A model generated the notes under the pieces. That model was not told the origin of the DNA. It did no database searches and was given only the letters and a program-made list of their open reading frames with translations. The position numbers and the translations under genes were made by a program. From positions 257,488 to 321,487 of the forward strand of contig DFXE01000020.1 in NCBI GenBank assembly GCA_002381645.1: a stretch of DNA of 64,000 nucleotides. The letters are read 5' to 3'. Source of the stretch: Bacteroidales bacterium UBA4116. Its GTDB lineage: Bacteria > Bacteroidota > Bacteroidia > Bacteroidales > Tannerellaceae. Shown here piece by piece: positions 52,578 through 62,075 of this stretch; positions within the stretch are counted from its first letter, which is position 1, and every line of letters starts with the position of its first letter.

Positions 52578-53192
52578 TTATTGAATTCTGTATATTTGTT
52601 TAGTAGCAATCCACCGGTTCAGAATCGTCCGCCCTTTATCCGTACAAATTCCGCGCAGGAACGTTATCAAAACCGTATTGTATACCTCTGCATTGGAATG
52701 TTTCGAAAATGTTTTTGAGGGGTGAAGCATTTTCAGTTGTTCTTTTGCCAATAACCCTACAATCTCAAAGTTAACTTCTTCCTGGAAAACACCTTCTTTA
52801 ACTCCTCTGTTGAAAAGGCGGGCACAAACCATATTAAATTCCGACTTTTCAGATTCTTTCCGTTCCATCGCTTTCGGATACCTCTTCAAATCTTCATAAA
52901 ATTTCCGGCTATACCATCTGGGACGTTTCATTAATTCCTCATAAAATAATAATATAATGTCTAATGCCGTATGAGGTTCTTTTTCCAATTGGGCAAGGAA
53001 CGAGGAAAGTCTTCCATTTATATAATTGAGCCCTTCTACCAATAATGTTTCTTTATCATCAAAGAATCCGTATAAAGTACGTTTTGATATGCTCATATTA
53101 CGGGCTATATCATCCATACTAACACTTTTTATACCATATTGCGAAAAAAGGTCGAATGCCATCGTTATTATTTGTTCCTTCATCATTACCAT
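52578..53192 (-). CDS. TetR/AcrR-family regulator of efflux operon
   Basis: The 204-residue protein has an N-terminal TetR helix-turn-helix (S-V-S-M-D-D-I-A-R-N-M-S-I-S-K-R-T-L-Y-G) and a helical ligand-binding C-terminal part. It starts the efflux operon and probably represses it, releasing on binding a substrate. Alternative starts a few codons in (M3, M4) are possible. Confidence 0.88.
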   Translation of the reverse strand: MVMMKEQIITMAFDLFSQYGIKSVSMDDIARNMSISKRTLYGFFDDKETLLVEGLNYINGRLSSFLAQLEKEPHTALDIILLFYEELMKRPRWYSRKFYEDLKRYPKAMERKESEKSEFNMVCARLFNRGVKEGVFQEEVNFEIVGLLAKEQLKMLHPSKTFSKHSNAEVYNTVLITFLRGICTDKGRTILNRWIATKQIYRIQ

Positions 53193-53548
53193 ATTAATCC
53201 AGATCGAATGTCTTCATAATTGAGTTATTTTTAAATTATCCAGTAAAAATAGAATTATATAAAATTTGAATACAATATAAATCGTTTGTTTACTGATATC
53301 TCCCGACGAACGAGTGATTATTCCCGATAAAAAACGGGATCTTCATTCGATTATTTATAATTAAATAAATTTATTGTATGCTGATGGCAAAGATCAGCCT
53401 AATAAAGGAAACCGAAATGGTTTATTCCGTTACATGATTAGTCAGATTTGAAAATAAGAGAAGTATTTTATTCTTTTGTTGGAAAAAAATGTATATTTGT
53501 TGGTTTAAAACGAAACTCGCTTAATTTAATAAAACAACAAAGTACATC
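53193..53548. promoter_or_regulatory. Divergent promoter region of TetR and AraC genes
   Basis: These 356 bp hold no gene. A TATATTTG -7 box (53492-53499) stands upstream of the AraC gene on the plus strand. Leftward control of the efflux operon must also lie here, but no clear operator dyad was recognised. Confidence 0.55.
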
Positions 53549-54448
53549 ATGGATAAGCTTCCGATCATTGAAATTGCCGAGTTAAACAATCATATTGTGG
53601 TTTCGGATAATTTTCAAAATGCGCTATCAATCACAGATATTGATTGTAGTCTGTCAAACATTGATTCTAATGAGGGATACACGGCACCTGTCCGGTTAAA
53701 CGCACTTTTAATCGTTCTTGTCCTTCAAGGCAAAACCGATATCAGCCTGGATTATAAGCCTTATACTATTTCTGCAAATTCGTTTATTATCATTATGCCT
53801 ACACATGTATTTCAGATTGCCGATATCAGTAAAGATTTTAAAGGGAAAGTGCTGATCATGGATAAATCATTTCTGGAAGACATAAATACTGAAAAAAGAA
53901 GTCCCAATATGACTAATTACATGATGGTGAGGAAAAATCCATGCTCTATACTTGAACCGGATGAAACAAAACATGTAGAGAGCATGTTGGTTCAACTGCA
54001 ACAAAAAATACGTCTTCGTACACATTCATTCCATAAAGAAGTGCTCCAAAACGCATTTGTAGGATTCTTACTTGAGATTGCCAATATTTTTGTTGGAAAA
54101 AACGAAGGTATGGTACGCCCTACACTTTCCCGAAAAGAGGAAGTATTGAATAAATTCCTGCAACTACTGACCGAACATGCAAGAGAGGAACATGGAGTAA
54201 CTTTTTATGCCGAGAAACTTTTTATTACTCCTCAATACCTATCGCTTATTTTAAAGGAATTGACAGGAAAGTCGGCGAATAAATGGATAGATGACGCCTT
54301 ACTTATTGAAGCAAAGGTGTTATTAAAAACGCCACAGACTACCGTCCAACAGGTTGCTGATACCTTAAATTTTTCTGATCAGTCTACTTTTGGTAAATTT
54401 TTTAAAAAGCATATGGGTATTTCACCCATGGAATACCGAAAATCATAA
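53549..54448 (+). CDS. AraC-family transcriptional regulator
   Basis: The 299-residue protein has a cupin-like N-terminal sensing domain (about 1-180) and a C-terminal double helix-turn-helix. The second carries V-Q-Q-V-A-D-T-L-N-F-S-D-Q-S-T-F-G-K-F-F-K-K, the AraC signature. Ligand and targets are unknown; neighbours are the divergent efflux operon and the convergent HdeD-like gene, with which it overlaps by 6 bp. Confidence 0.88.
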   Translation: MDKLPIIEIAELNNHIVVSDNFQNALSITDIDCSLSNIDSNEGYTAPVRLNALLIVLVLQGKTDISLDYKPYTISANSFIIIMPTHVFQIADISKDFKGKVLIMDKSFLEDINTEKRSPNMTNYMMVRKNPCSILEPDETKHVESMLVQLQQKIRLRTHSFHKEVLQNAFVGFLLEIANIFVGKNEGMVRPTLSRKEEVLNKFLQLLTEHAREEHGVTFYAEKLFITPQYLSLILKELTGKSANKWIDDALLIEAKVLLKTPQTTVQQVADTLNFSDQSTFGKFFKKHMGISPMEYRKS

Positions 54449-55054
54449 TTCTTCGTCTATATCAATATAGGTAGGATCAATAACTTCTACAGGGGGTTCT
54501 TTTATAAACATCTCCTGTTCCTTAATAAGTTTTGCTATTTTATGACGGAATTTATACCAGCTAATCAATTCACTCACACCATAAAGCATGATTGCCACAC
54601 CGAAAATAATAAATGTGTTGGCAGCAGCCTGGAAAGGGTAAAACAGGATCATTATTCCGATAATAAAGATCAATGCTGGAATGATATAGTACCCAAAAGG
54701 AACTACACTCCACTTACGTGCTTTAACCAACATAACGGTTTGCTGAATACCCGCAATAATCAATAATGCACCCAAAATATACATAAACACTCCTACAAAA
54801 AAATTAGGCATAACAACCAACCATATGCCGAACAAAAGACTACCGGCGCCGATAATAGGAAAAAGAGGAGAATAGGCATTCAATTCCCGGTCGCGGAAGA
54901 TATAGGAAATAATGGAATAAAGTCCCGGGATAATAAAAAAAATGCCTACCGCAATAACTAAATAAGTGATTGCTATTTCAGGCCACATTATAAGCAGGAT
55001 ACCTAAAACTACACCTAATATACTTCGTAAAATCGAATTATTAATTACATTCAT
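54443..55054 (-). CDS. HdeD/DUF308-like membrane protein
   Basis: The 203-residue protein has six membrane segments in pairs, with G-I-L-L-I-M-W-P and G-I-M-I-L-F-Y-P-F repeats, as in DUF308/HdeD proteins. A soluble acidic tail (about residues 175-203) closes it. HdeD is linked to acid resistance in E. coli; the role here is unknown. It is a single gene. Confidence 0.8.
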   Translation of the reverse strand: MNVINNSILRSILGVVLGILLIMWPEIAITYLVIAVGIFFIIPGLYSIISYIFRDRELNAYSPLFPIIGAGSLLFGIWLVVMPNFFVGVFMYILGALLIIAGIQQTVMLVKARKWSVVPFGYYIIPALIFIIGIMILFYPFQAAANTFIIFGVAIMLYGVSELISWYKFRHKIAKLIKEQEMFIKEPPVEVIDPTYIDIDEEL

Positions 55055-55130
55055 ACTTCTTCTGATTAAATACTTTAATCAAAAGTAACAATAATCCGTT
55101 ACACAAAAACATAATTTATTATTAAATCGG

Positions 55131-56723
55131 TCAGAAATTCCGTCCTGTGTCCCACCATAAGCGCGTCCCTCCAGTATCTTCACCTCCTAATTTCTCGCAT
55201 AAAGCATTGTATTGCGTTGGATTGGCTGTTTTAATACTTACAGGAAAATTAAGCCGACGTATCATAACTTCCGTATCGATCTTTCCTTCACTCCTGTTAA
55301 TTAGTACCGGAAAAAGCCGGGGATAGCCCGTGCGGCGTTGCTCAGCCCACGCTTCGCATCCTTCAGGATAACAGGCGATCCATTTTTGAGTAATAATCTT
55401 TTCCAGTTTGATTTCATTTGAAGCATCCGGTTCCCACCTGGGGGATACTTTACACATTGCTTCTATATTATATTCCGGATTAAACGTATCGATATAGTCT
55501 GCTGCAGTAGAATCACTTTCCAAATAATTACCAACATCACTAACTCCCCATTGGATAAAAGAAGCCTCCACCCCATTTCGGTAGCACCACTCAGTATCTT
55601 CCGACGACCATCCTCTCAAAGCAGCTTCGGCACGGAGGAACCATACTTCTGCGGCCGTCATCAAAACAGCGCTAGTCGTCTGCGTAATAGTTAATCCGGA
55701 ATGATTGATATACATGGTATGATTAAATCCCGTTCCCTGTCTTATACCCCTATATTGCCCATTATATCCTTCACCCGTTGCCGGTTCAAAATATTTTGGT
55801 AACCGAGGATCATTATATCCTGTAAGAATTGATTCCATATTCGCATTCATGGATACTTCGCGCCAGGCTTTGTTTATTTCACCCAACGGATTGGAATAAC
55901 CTGTAGCAACAGCAGAAACCGCCACCATATCGTCTTTCTCTTCTAATAAACCTCCACTATCGGGATGGAGTGATTTGGATGCCTCTAGCCGGGCTTTTTC
56001 AGGATCGGCCATAGCAATACGGATAGCTAACCTTAAACGGAGTGAATTGGCAAATTTTATCCATTGTTTATAATTACGTTTATTTTCATACATCAGTATA
56101 TCGAATTTGGAAAATCCGTCTTCATCTTTATAATTCTCCAAAATAGTAAGGGCTTCCTGAAGATCGTCGAAAAAAGCATAATATGCCTCTTGTTGCGAAT
56201 CAGGTAAAGCACCCGTTATCGACTCGCCGAATTGAGTATACACTATCGGGCCATAATAATCAGATACCCTATGCATAAGCTCTACTTTCAGTATTTTAGC
56301 TATGGCATAAAAAGGCGGCATAAAATCACGGTTGAGGTCTTCTGCTTTCTTTATTTCTGTTGCAATAAAACCATAGGTATTTTCCATCATTGTGCCGTTC
56401 CAACCATCATTGAGATTATACACCGTATTACTTTGTCCGGCTACAAAAGGATTATAACTATGCATATATCCGCAGAACATGTCCGCACTTAAGTTTTGCA
56501 TTACCTGAAAAGCCCAGTTTTTACCTCCACCCCAGTCATGGTTGAAATAGATACCTTGTTGTACAACTTGTAATGGTATTGCATAACGGTTAAAATCGTA
56601 TTCCTGTTTATCATCAGGGAAACCGGTTTTATCCGTATTATACTCATCAAATTTACCTGTACAGGAAATTATAGTCAGCAATATATTGAATATTAATATA
56701 CTATTAAAAACAAAATATTTCAT
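55131..56723 (-). CDS. SusD-like surface lipoprotein (pair 1)
   Basis: The 530-residue protein has a lipoprotein signal ending I-I-S-C. It shows SusD-like features: helical TPR-type scaffold, W-I-K-F-A-N-S-L-R-L-R-L-A-I-R, A-E-V-W-F-L-R-A-E-A-A-L-R-G, and I-T-Q-K-W-I-A near the C-terminus. It belongs to the SusD-like type with short N-terminus. It binds a nutrient at the cell surface and feeds its SusC partner, encoded 13 bp upstream. The substrate is unknown because no enzyme gene is adjacent. Confidence 0.9.
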   Translation of the reverse strand: MKYFVFNSILIFNILLTIISCTGKFDEYNTDKTGFPDDKQEYDFNRYAIPLQVVQQGIYFNHDWGGGKNWAFQVMQNLSADMFCGYMHSYNPFVAGQSNTVYNLNDGWNGTMMENTYGFIATEIKKAEDLNRDFMPPFYAIAKILKVELMHRVSDYYGPIVYTQFGESITGALPDSQQEAYYAFFDDLQEALTILENYKDEDGFSKFDILMYENKRNYKQWIKFANSLRLRLAIRIAMADPEKARLEASKSLHPDSGGLLEEKDDMVAVSAVATGYSNPLGEINKAWREVSMNANMESILTGYNDPRLPKYFEPATGEGYNGQYRGIRQGTGFNHTMYINHSGLTITQTTSAVLMTAAEVWFLRAEAALRGWSSEDTEWCYRNGVEASFIQWGVSDVGNYLESDSTAADYIDTFNPEYNIEAMCKVSPRWEPDASNEIKLEKIITQKWIACYPEGCEAWAEQRRTGYPRLFPVLINRSEGKIDTEVMIRRLNFPVSIKTANPTQYNALCEKLGGEDTGGTRLWWDTGRNF

Positions 56724-56736
56724 CGTTCTTACCCTA

Positions 56737-59700
56737 TTAAAATGTTACCTTCAGATTAAATCCATAGCTCCGCGTCGAAGGCATGCCGAAAATATCGATC
56801 CCCTGATTGTTATTATCAGTCGAAAGAACCACATCCGGATCGAAAGGGGCATCTTTATACAAATAAAACAAATTTCTTCCGACCAATGATAATCGAAGCC
56901 CTTTCAGTAAATTTGTTTTTTCCAACCACTGTTTTGGGAATGAATAGCTTATTGAAAGTTCACGTAACCGGATATTTGTAGCATCATACATATAATATTC
57001 GGTGGCTCCACTACGCCCACCTATTTGTTCGAAAAATTCTCTTATATTCGTAACCTGATGGCCTTCCAAGCCGATATATCCATCATTCCTTGCATCACCT
57101 GTTCTCTTAGATACGCCATACTGATCAAGAATAGCCTGGGTTTGCGATAACACCTCACCACCAAAACGTCCATCTATTAGAAACTGAAAAGTAAAATTTC
57201 GATAAGTAAACAGATTGTCCCATCCCAATAGAAAATCAGGGTTGCTATTGCCTACTTTAATCGTATTACCATCGCCAATTACAATGGGAATCCCGTCATC
57301 ATCGTATCTTATTTCACCTGTTACAGGATCACGGTCGAATGCTTTACCATAAATATCACCAAAAGAACCTCCTTCTACCAACCGCATAGAATAACTGGAT
57401 GAAAAACCTTCATCTCCGTAGATAAATGTTGGCAACTCATCATGCAGCTTTTTTACAATGTTCTTATTTCTGGAAAAGTTGAAGGTTGTTTTCCACATAT
57501 AATCAACATGTTGCACCGGATTTGCTCCAAGAGTCAATTCAATCCCCCTGTTCTCAATATTGCCTGCGTTTACATGATAATACCTGTAAGATGCACCAGC
57601 TGAAGATGGTAATGTGAAAAGTTGATTTTTCGTGTTTGTTTTATAAAAAGTAAAATCAACCTCCAACCGGTTATTAAATAATCTCCACTCCGTACCTAAT
57701 TCTAAAGAAGTACTGGTTTCAGGTTTTAACTCATCGAAAGGAGCCGTATCATTCGGCAATAGTGCACCACCCGAACCGATATGTGAAACAGGATTACTAA
57801 CAAACAAAGGTATATCATTTCCCACTTTACTCCACGAACTTCTGATTTTTGCATAATTGATCCATTCAGGCATAACCACTGTTTTGTTCATAACCCACGA
57901 AGCTCCTATTGAAGGATAAAAAAATCCGCTATGTTTACTTTTGGTATGGGACAATGTAGACGACCAGTCATTTCTCAGAGTAACATCCAGATATAACCCT
58001 TCTTTATATCCGGCTTGTGCCATTGCAAATACAGATTGCAACTGACGCCGTTGGTCATTGCTTTCATTTATATATGCACTGGTCGACATATTTATATTGG
58101 CAATGGTAAAGACATTGGGATAATATAAAGAAGCTGTATTAGAATCAAGCCGAAGGGCATTCACACGGGTATCTGTTATACTAGCGCCAATCACAGAATT
58201 AAAAGAAAAATCACCCCATATTTTATTCATTGTCGCCATTATATCACCATAAATAAGTGTTTCCTGATAGGTATAATCGATATATCTACCATTCATTCCG
58301 GCAATTCCAGGAGAAGTAGTAGCATATATTTTTTGTTTAAATTTGTCATGAATATAGTCCATATTTCCTCTAGCTTGCAAGGTCAGCCAGTCTGTTAACT
58401 TCACCTTAGCCATAAGGGAAGTAATAAAACGGTTGCGCTTATCAGTGCTCTGTATACGGTTGATAAGCCAGTAAGGGTTCTGATCATAATCTGTAATAGA
58501 AGTAAACCAGTTCTGGACCGGCATATTACGTTGAGGATCGAATGTTTCATACGATTCTTTATAAAGTGAAATATCCATTCCACGCGGAAAAGTATATAAC
58601 CCTGACAATGGATTCATATAAATTCCCCCAGGTGAAGGTCTGTTTTTTGCATTTTGGATTATTAAGTTTACATTCCCGTCTAATGTAAGTTTATTATCAA
58701 ACAACCCCGCTGTCTCCCTCAGATTGATATTATGTTTATTAAATTTGTTATTATCCATAATTCCATTGGCGGTTGTATTTGCATAAGAAAAATAGGTCTG
58801 TGCTTTTTCATTACCTGAGGATATTGATATTGAATTATTGATACTTATCCCAGTACGAAAAAAATCACCCAGATTATCATATGCAGGCATATTAACAGCT
58901 TCACCCCAGCTACTGGTAGAACCTTCCGACCTGCCATAAGTATTTTGAAAAGAAGGTAAATAAGCTACCTTATCAAACATCAGATTAGATGAAAATTCAA
59001 TCTTTTTTAATCCGGGGCGCCCACTTTTTGTTGTGATTAATATAACACCGTTCGCAGCTTGTGAACCATATAAAGCTGAAGCTGATGCCCCTTTAAGTAT
59101 GTTAATGCTCTCTATATCATTTTGGTTCAAATTAGAAATTCCATCACCTCCATCACGGTTTGCTGCATTAGCCGTTCCTCCTAAAGCAGTGTTTGCCTGT
59201 TCATTCGTAGAATTCAACATAGGAACGCCATCAATAACATATAAAGGCTGATTATTGCCTGATACCGATCTGCCACCACGTATCACCACTCTTGCCGAAC
59301 CACCCAATCCCGACGAATTCCGGTTGACCAGTACACCGGCAGTACGACCGGTTAATAAATTCATAAAATTATCATTATTCCCCTTCATCAATTCATCGCC
59401 GCTAAATGACTGTGTAGCATAAGTAAGAGCAGATTCCTTTTTCCGTATACCCAATGCCGTTACGACAACTTCCTCAAGGCTCCATGTACTTTCTAAAAGG
59501 ATAATATCAAGTGTAGGTTCGCCTTTATATATGAATTGCTGGGGATGGTATCCTATATAGGTGATTGTTAATGTGGAATCGACAGGTATATCAAGTACAA
59601 ATTTACCGTTCAGATCTGTTATAGTTCCCCATGTGGTACCATTTATAAATACATTTGCACCGATTATAGGTTCATTTTTATCATCGGTAACTATACCGGA

Positions 59701-60042
59701 AACTTTACGAATTTGTTGTTCAAGTATTGCAGCAGCTTCTTTACGGCTTAATATGATTTTGTTGTTTATTACCGTATAAGCAACATCAGATTGTTCGAAT
59801 AAAATATTTAAGATATCAAAAAAGCTCCGGTCAGATACCTGTAAACTAAACGGATAAGTCAGGTCTACTACACTGGCATCATACACAAATGAAAAAGCGG
59901 TTTGTTGTTCAAGTAGGTCAAGTATTTGATATACAGGTCGATTGGAAAAATCAACCGACAGAGTTGAGTTTTGAGCCTTTGTATGAATAAACACTAAGGT
60001 TAACCAAAGGAATCCGATACTAATTATTATTCTCCTCATCAT
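56737..60042 (-). CDS. SusC-like TonB-dependent transporter with STN domain (pair 1)
   Basis: The 1101-residue protein has a signal peptide and an N-terminal STN (secretin/TonB short) domain at about residues 27-97. A carboxypeptidase-regulatory-like domain follows (about 115-190, G-I-V-T-D-D-K-N-E-P-I-I-G-A-N-V). Then come the plug (E-E-V-V-V-T-A-L-G, L-Y-V-I-D-G-V-P) and a barrel ending K-V-T-F. STN domains usually signal to a FecR-type anti-sigma factor; none is adjacent. A hairpin at 60084-60106 lies in its leader. Confidence 0.93.
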   Translation of the reverse strand: MMRRIIISIGFLWLTLVFIHTKAQNSTLSVDFSNRPVYQILDLLEQQTAFSFVYDASVVDLTYPFSLQVSDRSFFDILNILFEQSDVAYTVINNKIILSRKEAAAILEQQIRKVSGIVTDDKNEPIIGANVFINGTTWGTITDLNGKFVLDIPVDSTLTITYIGYHPQQFIYKGEPTLDIILLESTWSLEEVVVTALGIRKKESALTYATQSFSGDELMKGNNDNFMNLLTGRTAGVLVNRNSSGLGGSARVVIRGGRSVSGNNQPLYVIDGVPMLNSTNEQANTALGGTANAANRDGGDGISNLNQNDIESINILKGASASALYGSQAANGVILITTKSGRPGLKKIEFSSNLMFDKVAYLPSFQNTYGRSEGSTSSWGEAVNMPAYDNLGDFFRTGISINNSISISSGNEKAQTYFSYANTTANGIMDNNKFNKHNINLRETAGLFDNKLTLDGNVNLIIQNAKNRPSPGGIYMNPLSGLYTFPRGMDISLYKESYETFDPQRNMPVQNWFTSITDYDQNPYWLINRIQSTDKRNRFITSLMAKVKLTDWLTLQARGNMDYIHDKFKQKIYATTSPGIAGMNGRYIDYTYQETLIYGDIMATMNKIWGDFSFNSVIGASITDTRVNALRLDSNTASLYYPNVFTIANINMSTSAYINESNDQRRQLQSVFAMAQAGYKEGLYLDVTLRNDWSSTLSHTKSKHSGFFYPSIGASWVMNKTVVMPEWINYAKIRSSWSKVGNDIPLFVSNPVSHIGSGGALLPNDTAPFDELKPETSTSLELGTEWRLFNNRLEVDFTFYKTNTKNQLFTLPSSAGASYRYYHVNAGNIENRGIELTLGANPVQHVDYMWKTTFNFSRNKNIVKKLHDELPTFIYGDEGFSSSYSMRLVEGGSFGDIYGKAFDRDPVTGEIRYDDDGIPIVIGDGNTIKVGNSNPDFLLGWDNLFTYRNFTFQFLIDGRFGGEVLSQTQAILDQYGVSKRTGDARNDGYIGLEGHQVTNIREFFEQIGGRSGATEYYMYDATNIRLRELSISYSFPKQWLEKTNLLKGLRLSLVGRNLFYLYKDAPFDPDVVLSTDNNNQGIDIFGMPSTRSYGFNLKVTF

Positions 60043-60083
60043 TGAATAATATATAATCGCTTCTATTAAGCATACATTCCCTG

Positions 60084-60117
60084 CAAAAGTTAAAAAATAA
60101 CTTTTGTTGCAAAAATA
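60084..60117 (-). promoter_or_regulatory. Upstream region of susC 1 with hairpin and -7 box
   Basis: A minus-strand TATTTTTG (60110-60117) matches the -7 consensus, but no -33 box at normal spacing is seen. A perfect 9-bp inverted repeat, CAAAAGTTA and TAACTTTTG with five A between, covers 60084-60106, just downstream. It could be an operator or the first hairpin of the transcript. Confidence 0.5.
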
Positions 60118-60320
60118 TTAATAAATGTTGACTATCCCATTGCAACCACCAGTAATATTTTATAAAGTCTACTACTTTTAAACTTCAGTGCAAAGATTGT
60201 TAAAATATAAACCATCAAACTATCATTTTAAAGCATCAAGAGTATAAAAATTAAGTTGCAAGTTTTCCATGCTCAAACATATGAATTCTATCAATTAACA
60301 GTAGCACACTTATTGAATAT

Positions 60321-60352
60321 AAAAAAGAAAAGGCGACCCTTCAAGGGCAGCC
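60321..60352 (-). terminator. Terminator after susD 2
   Basis: On the minus strand a GGCTGCCCT/AGGGTCGCC hairpin with two mismatches and a 3-base loop is followed by TTTTCTTTTTT. It lies about 50 bp beyond the susD 2 stop and separates the two SusCD units. Confidence 0.75.
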
Positions 60353-60400
60353 TCTTCCAAAATGTCTTAAAGACACATTTTTAAGGGAATGTAAATATAA

Positions 60401-62050
60401 TTAATTTGAGGATGTGCAATAATTAGCATTTTTATCCCACCAAAGGGGTGTCTTAACATTATCAGGTCCTCCTAATAGAGCAACACCTTTTTCATATTCA
60501 GTTGTATTGTTAGCTACCTCCGCTTGTGGATATTGAACCCGTTTAATAAAATTCGTTGGGTCTTTTACATTTGTATTACTCAGATCGAATAATGCTTCGT
60601 TACGATAAATGGGCACATCAAAACGAGGCAGGTTTAAACGGCGTTTATCGTTCCATGCCTCAACTGACATATCCGGGAATGCCGCAAGGTATTTCTGGGT
60701 AATTATTTTTTCCAAAGCTGTATTTCCATCACCTGACTGATCATCATAACTGGCGCTTGTACCCGCAATATTCTTATCTGTTGATGCCAGATACTGATCT
60801 GCTCCGGAAGCTTCCCAGCTTGTAAAGGAAGCGCGGACACCTTTTTCATATTCAGTTTTAGCATCGCCACCTGCAAATCCGCGAAGTGCAGCTTCTGCTT
60901 TTAAGAAACACACTTCTTCGTACAACATAACATCATACGGACGGTTTCTATAAGGAGTGCCGTTTCTGATAATATATCCTAACTCAGCAAATAATACTTT
61001 ACGATAATCGCCTTTATTATATACATCAGGATGTAATCCGAACGGCAAACTTTTCCATTCTCCACTTTCCATAGAAGGGTCAAACATGATCGTTGCACGC
61101 GGATCTACTTTGTCGGGATGAGTGCCTGACAAAGCGGTACCACCTCTTTTATTAATAATATTGGTGGGAAAATCGATGCCACCGATATTAGTCACAAGCT
61201 TTTCGAATGTGGAAGTCATATTATGCGGGACATTCCAGTCATTCTGGAACATAACATAATTGTAATTTGCCCCCCATCCACCATCTGCCCGTGGAGGTAA
61301 CTTAGCCGCGTCGGCACGGCTTTCCATTACACCGGCTTCAATCGCTTTTGCCGCTTCAACCGCACATGTTGCCGGATCTACTTCCGAAAGACGCAATGCG
61401 TAACGTAAACGTAAGGAATTAGCAAATTTACGCCATTTATCGGCATCATTTCCAAAAACAATATCCGATGCAGGATCTATAAATATCGGATTGTCTGCAT
61501 CTTGGGTAAGCATTGTTGCGGCTTCTTCCAATTCACGGAAAAATTCCGTATACCCGTCTTGCACTGGCATATATGGAGGGTTAGCTTCGGCTTCGGTATA
61601 TTTTGGTAATGGAATTGGTCCGAAATAATCGAATCCGCTGGCTGCTGTAAAGACACGCCATATTTTTGCCACTGCTATGGAATGCCTGTATTCATCCGTA
61701 CGGTCCATCAGGTCTCTTATAACAATATTCAATTCGGCAATATTTGATTGTACACGCCGGTACATACGATTATTCCAATCGTCCATCATCAAATACCTCC
61801 GGGTATCAAATTCTCCGCCATCGATCATCTGGGCATAGAAATCCGCCATCAAAGATTTCACGCGCTGTTCATCATCTCCTTCCATAGCAATACCTTTACG
61901 TAAAGTAGAAGCTAAAAGGGCGTCATTCAAGTTATAATCCACATCTGCCGTAGGATTGTTAGGATTTTCATTCAATGCCGTCAGGTCACATCCTGAAAAA
62001 GCAAGCAGCAGGGATATGGAGCATATAGCTACTATTTTTATAGTTTTCAT
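60401..62050 (-). CDS. SusD-like surface lipoprotein (pair 2)
   Basis: The 549-residue lipoprotein has a signal ending F-S-G-C. It has the same SusD-like features as pair 1 (W-R-K-F-A-N-S-L-R-L-R-Y-A-L-R, C-F-L-K-A-E-A-A-L-R-G, I-T-Q-K-Y-L-A) and a closely similar C-terminus with P-L-W-W-D-K. The pair 1 and pair 2 proteins are probably related by duplication. It lies 25 bp after its SusC partner. Confidence 0.9.
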   Translation of the reverse strand: MKTIKIVAICSISLLLAFSGCDLTALNENPNNPTADVDYNLNDALLASTLRKGIAMEGDDEQRVKSLMADFYAQMIDGGEFDTRRYLMMDDWNNRMYRRVQSNIAELNIVIRDLMDRTDEYRHSIAVAKIWRVFTAASGFDYFGPIPLPKYTEAEANPPYMPVQDGYTEFFRELEEAATMLTQDADNPIFIDPASDIVFGNDADKWRKFANSLRLRYALRLSEVDPATCAVEAAKAIEAGVMESRADAAKLPPRADGGWGANYNYVMFQNDWNVPHNMTSTFEKLVTNIGGIDFPTNIINKRGGTALSGTHPDKVDPRATIMFDPSMESGEWKSLPFGLHPDVYNKGDYRKVLFAELGYIIRNGTPYRNRPYDVMLYEEVCFLKAEAALRGFAGGDAKTEYEKGVRASFTSWEASGADQYLASTDKNIAGTSASYDDQSGDGNTALEKIITQKYLAAFPDMSVEAWNDKRRLNLPRFDVPIYRNEALFDLSNTNVKDPTNFIKRVQYPQAEVANNTTEYEKGVALLGGPDNVKTPLWWDKNANYCTSSN

Positions 62051-62075
62051 ATATAATTCTTTTTAAATTCGAAAA

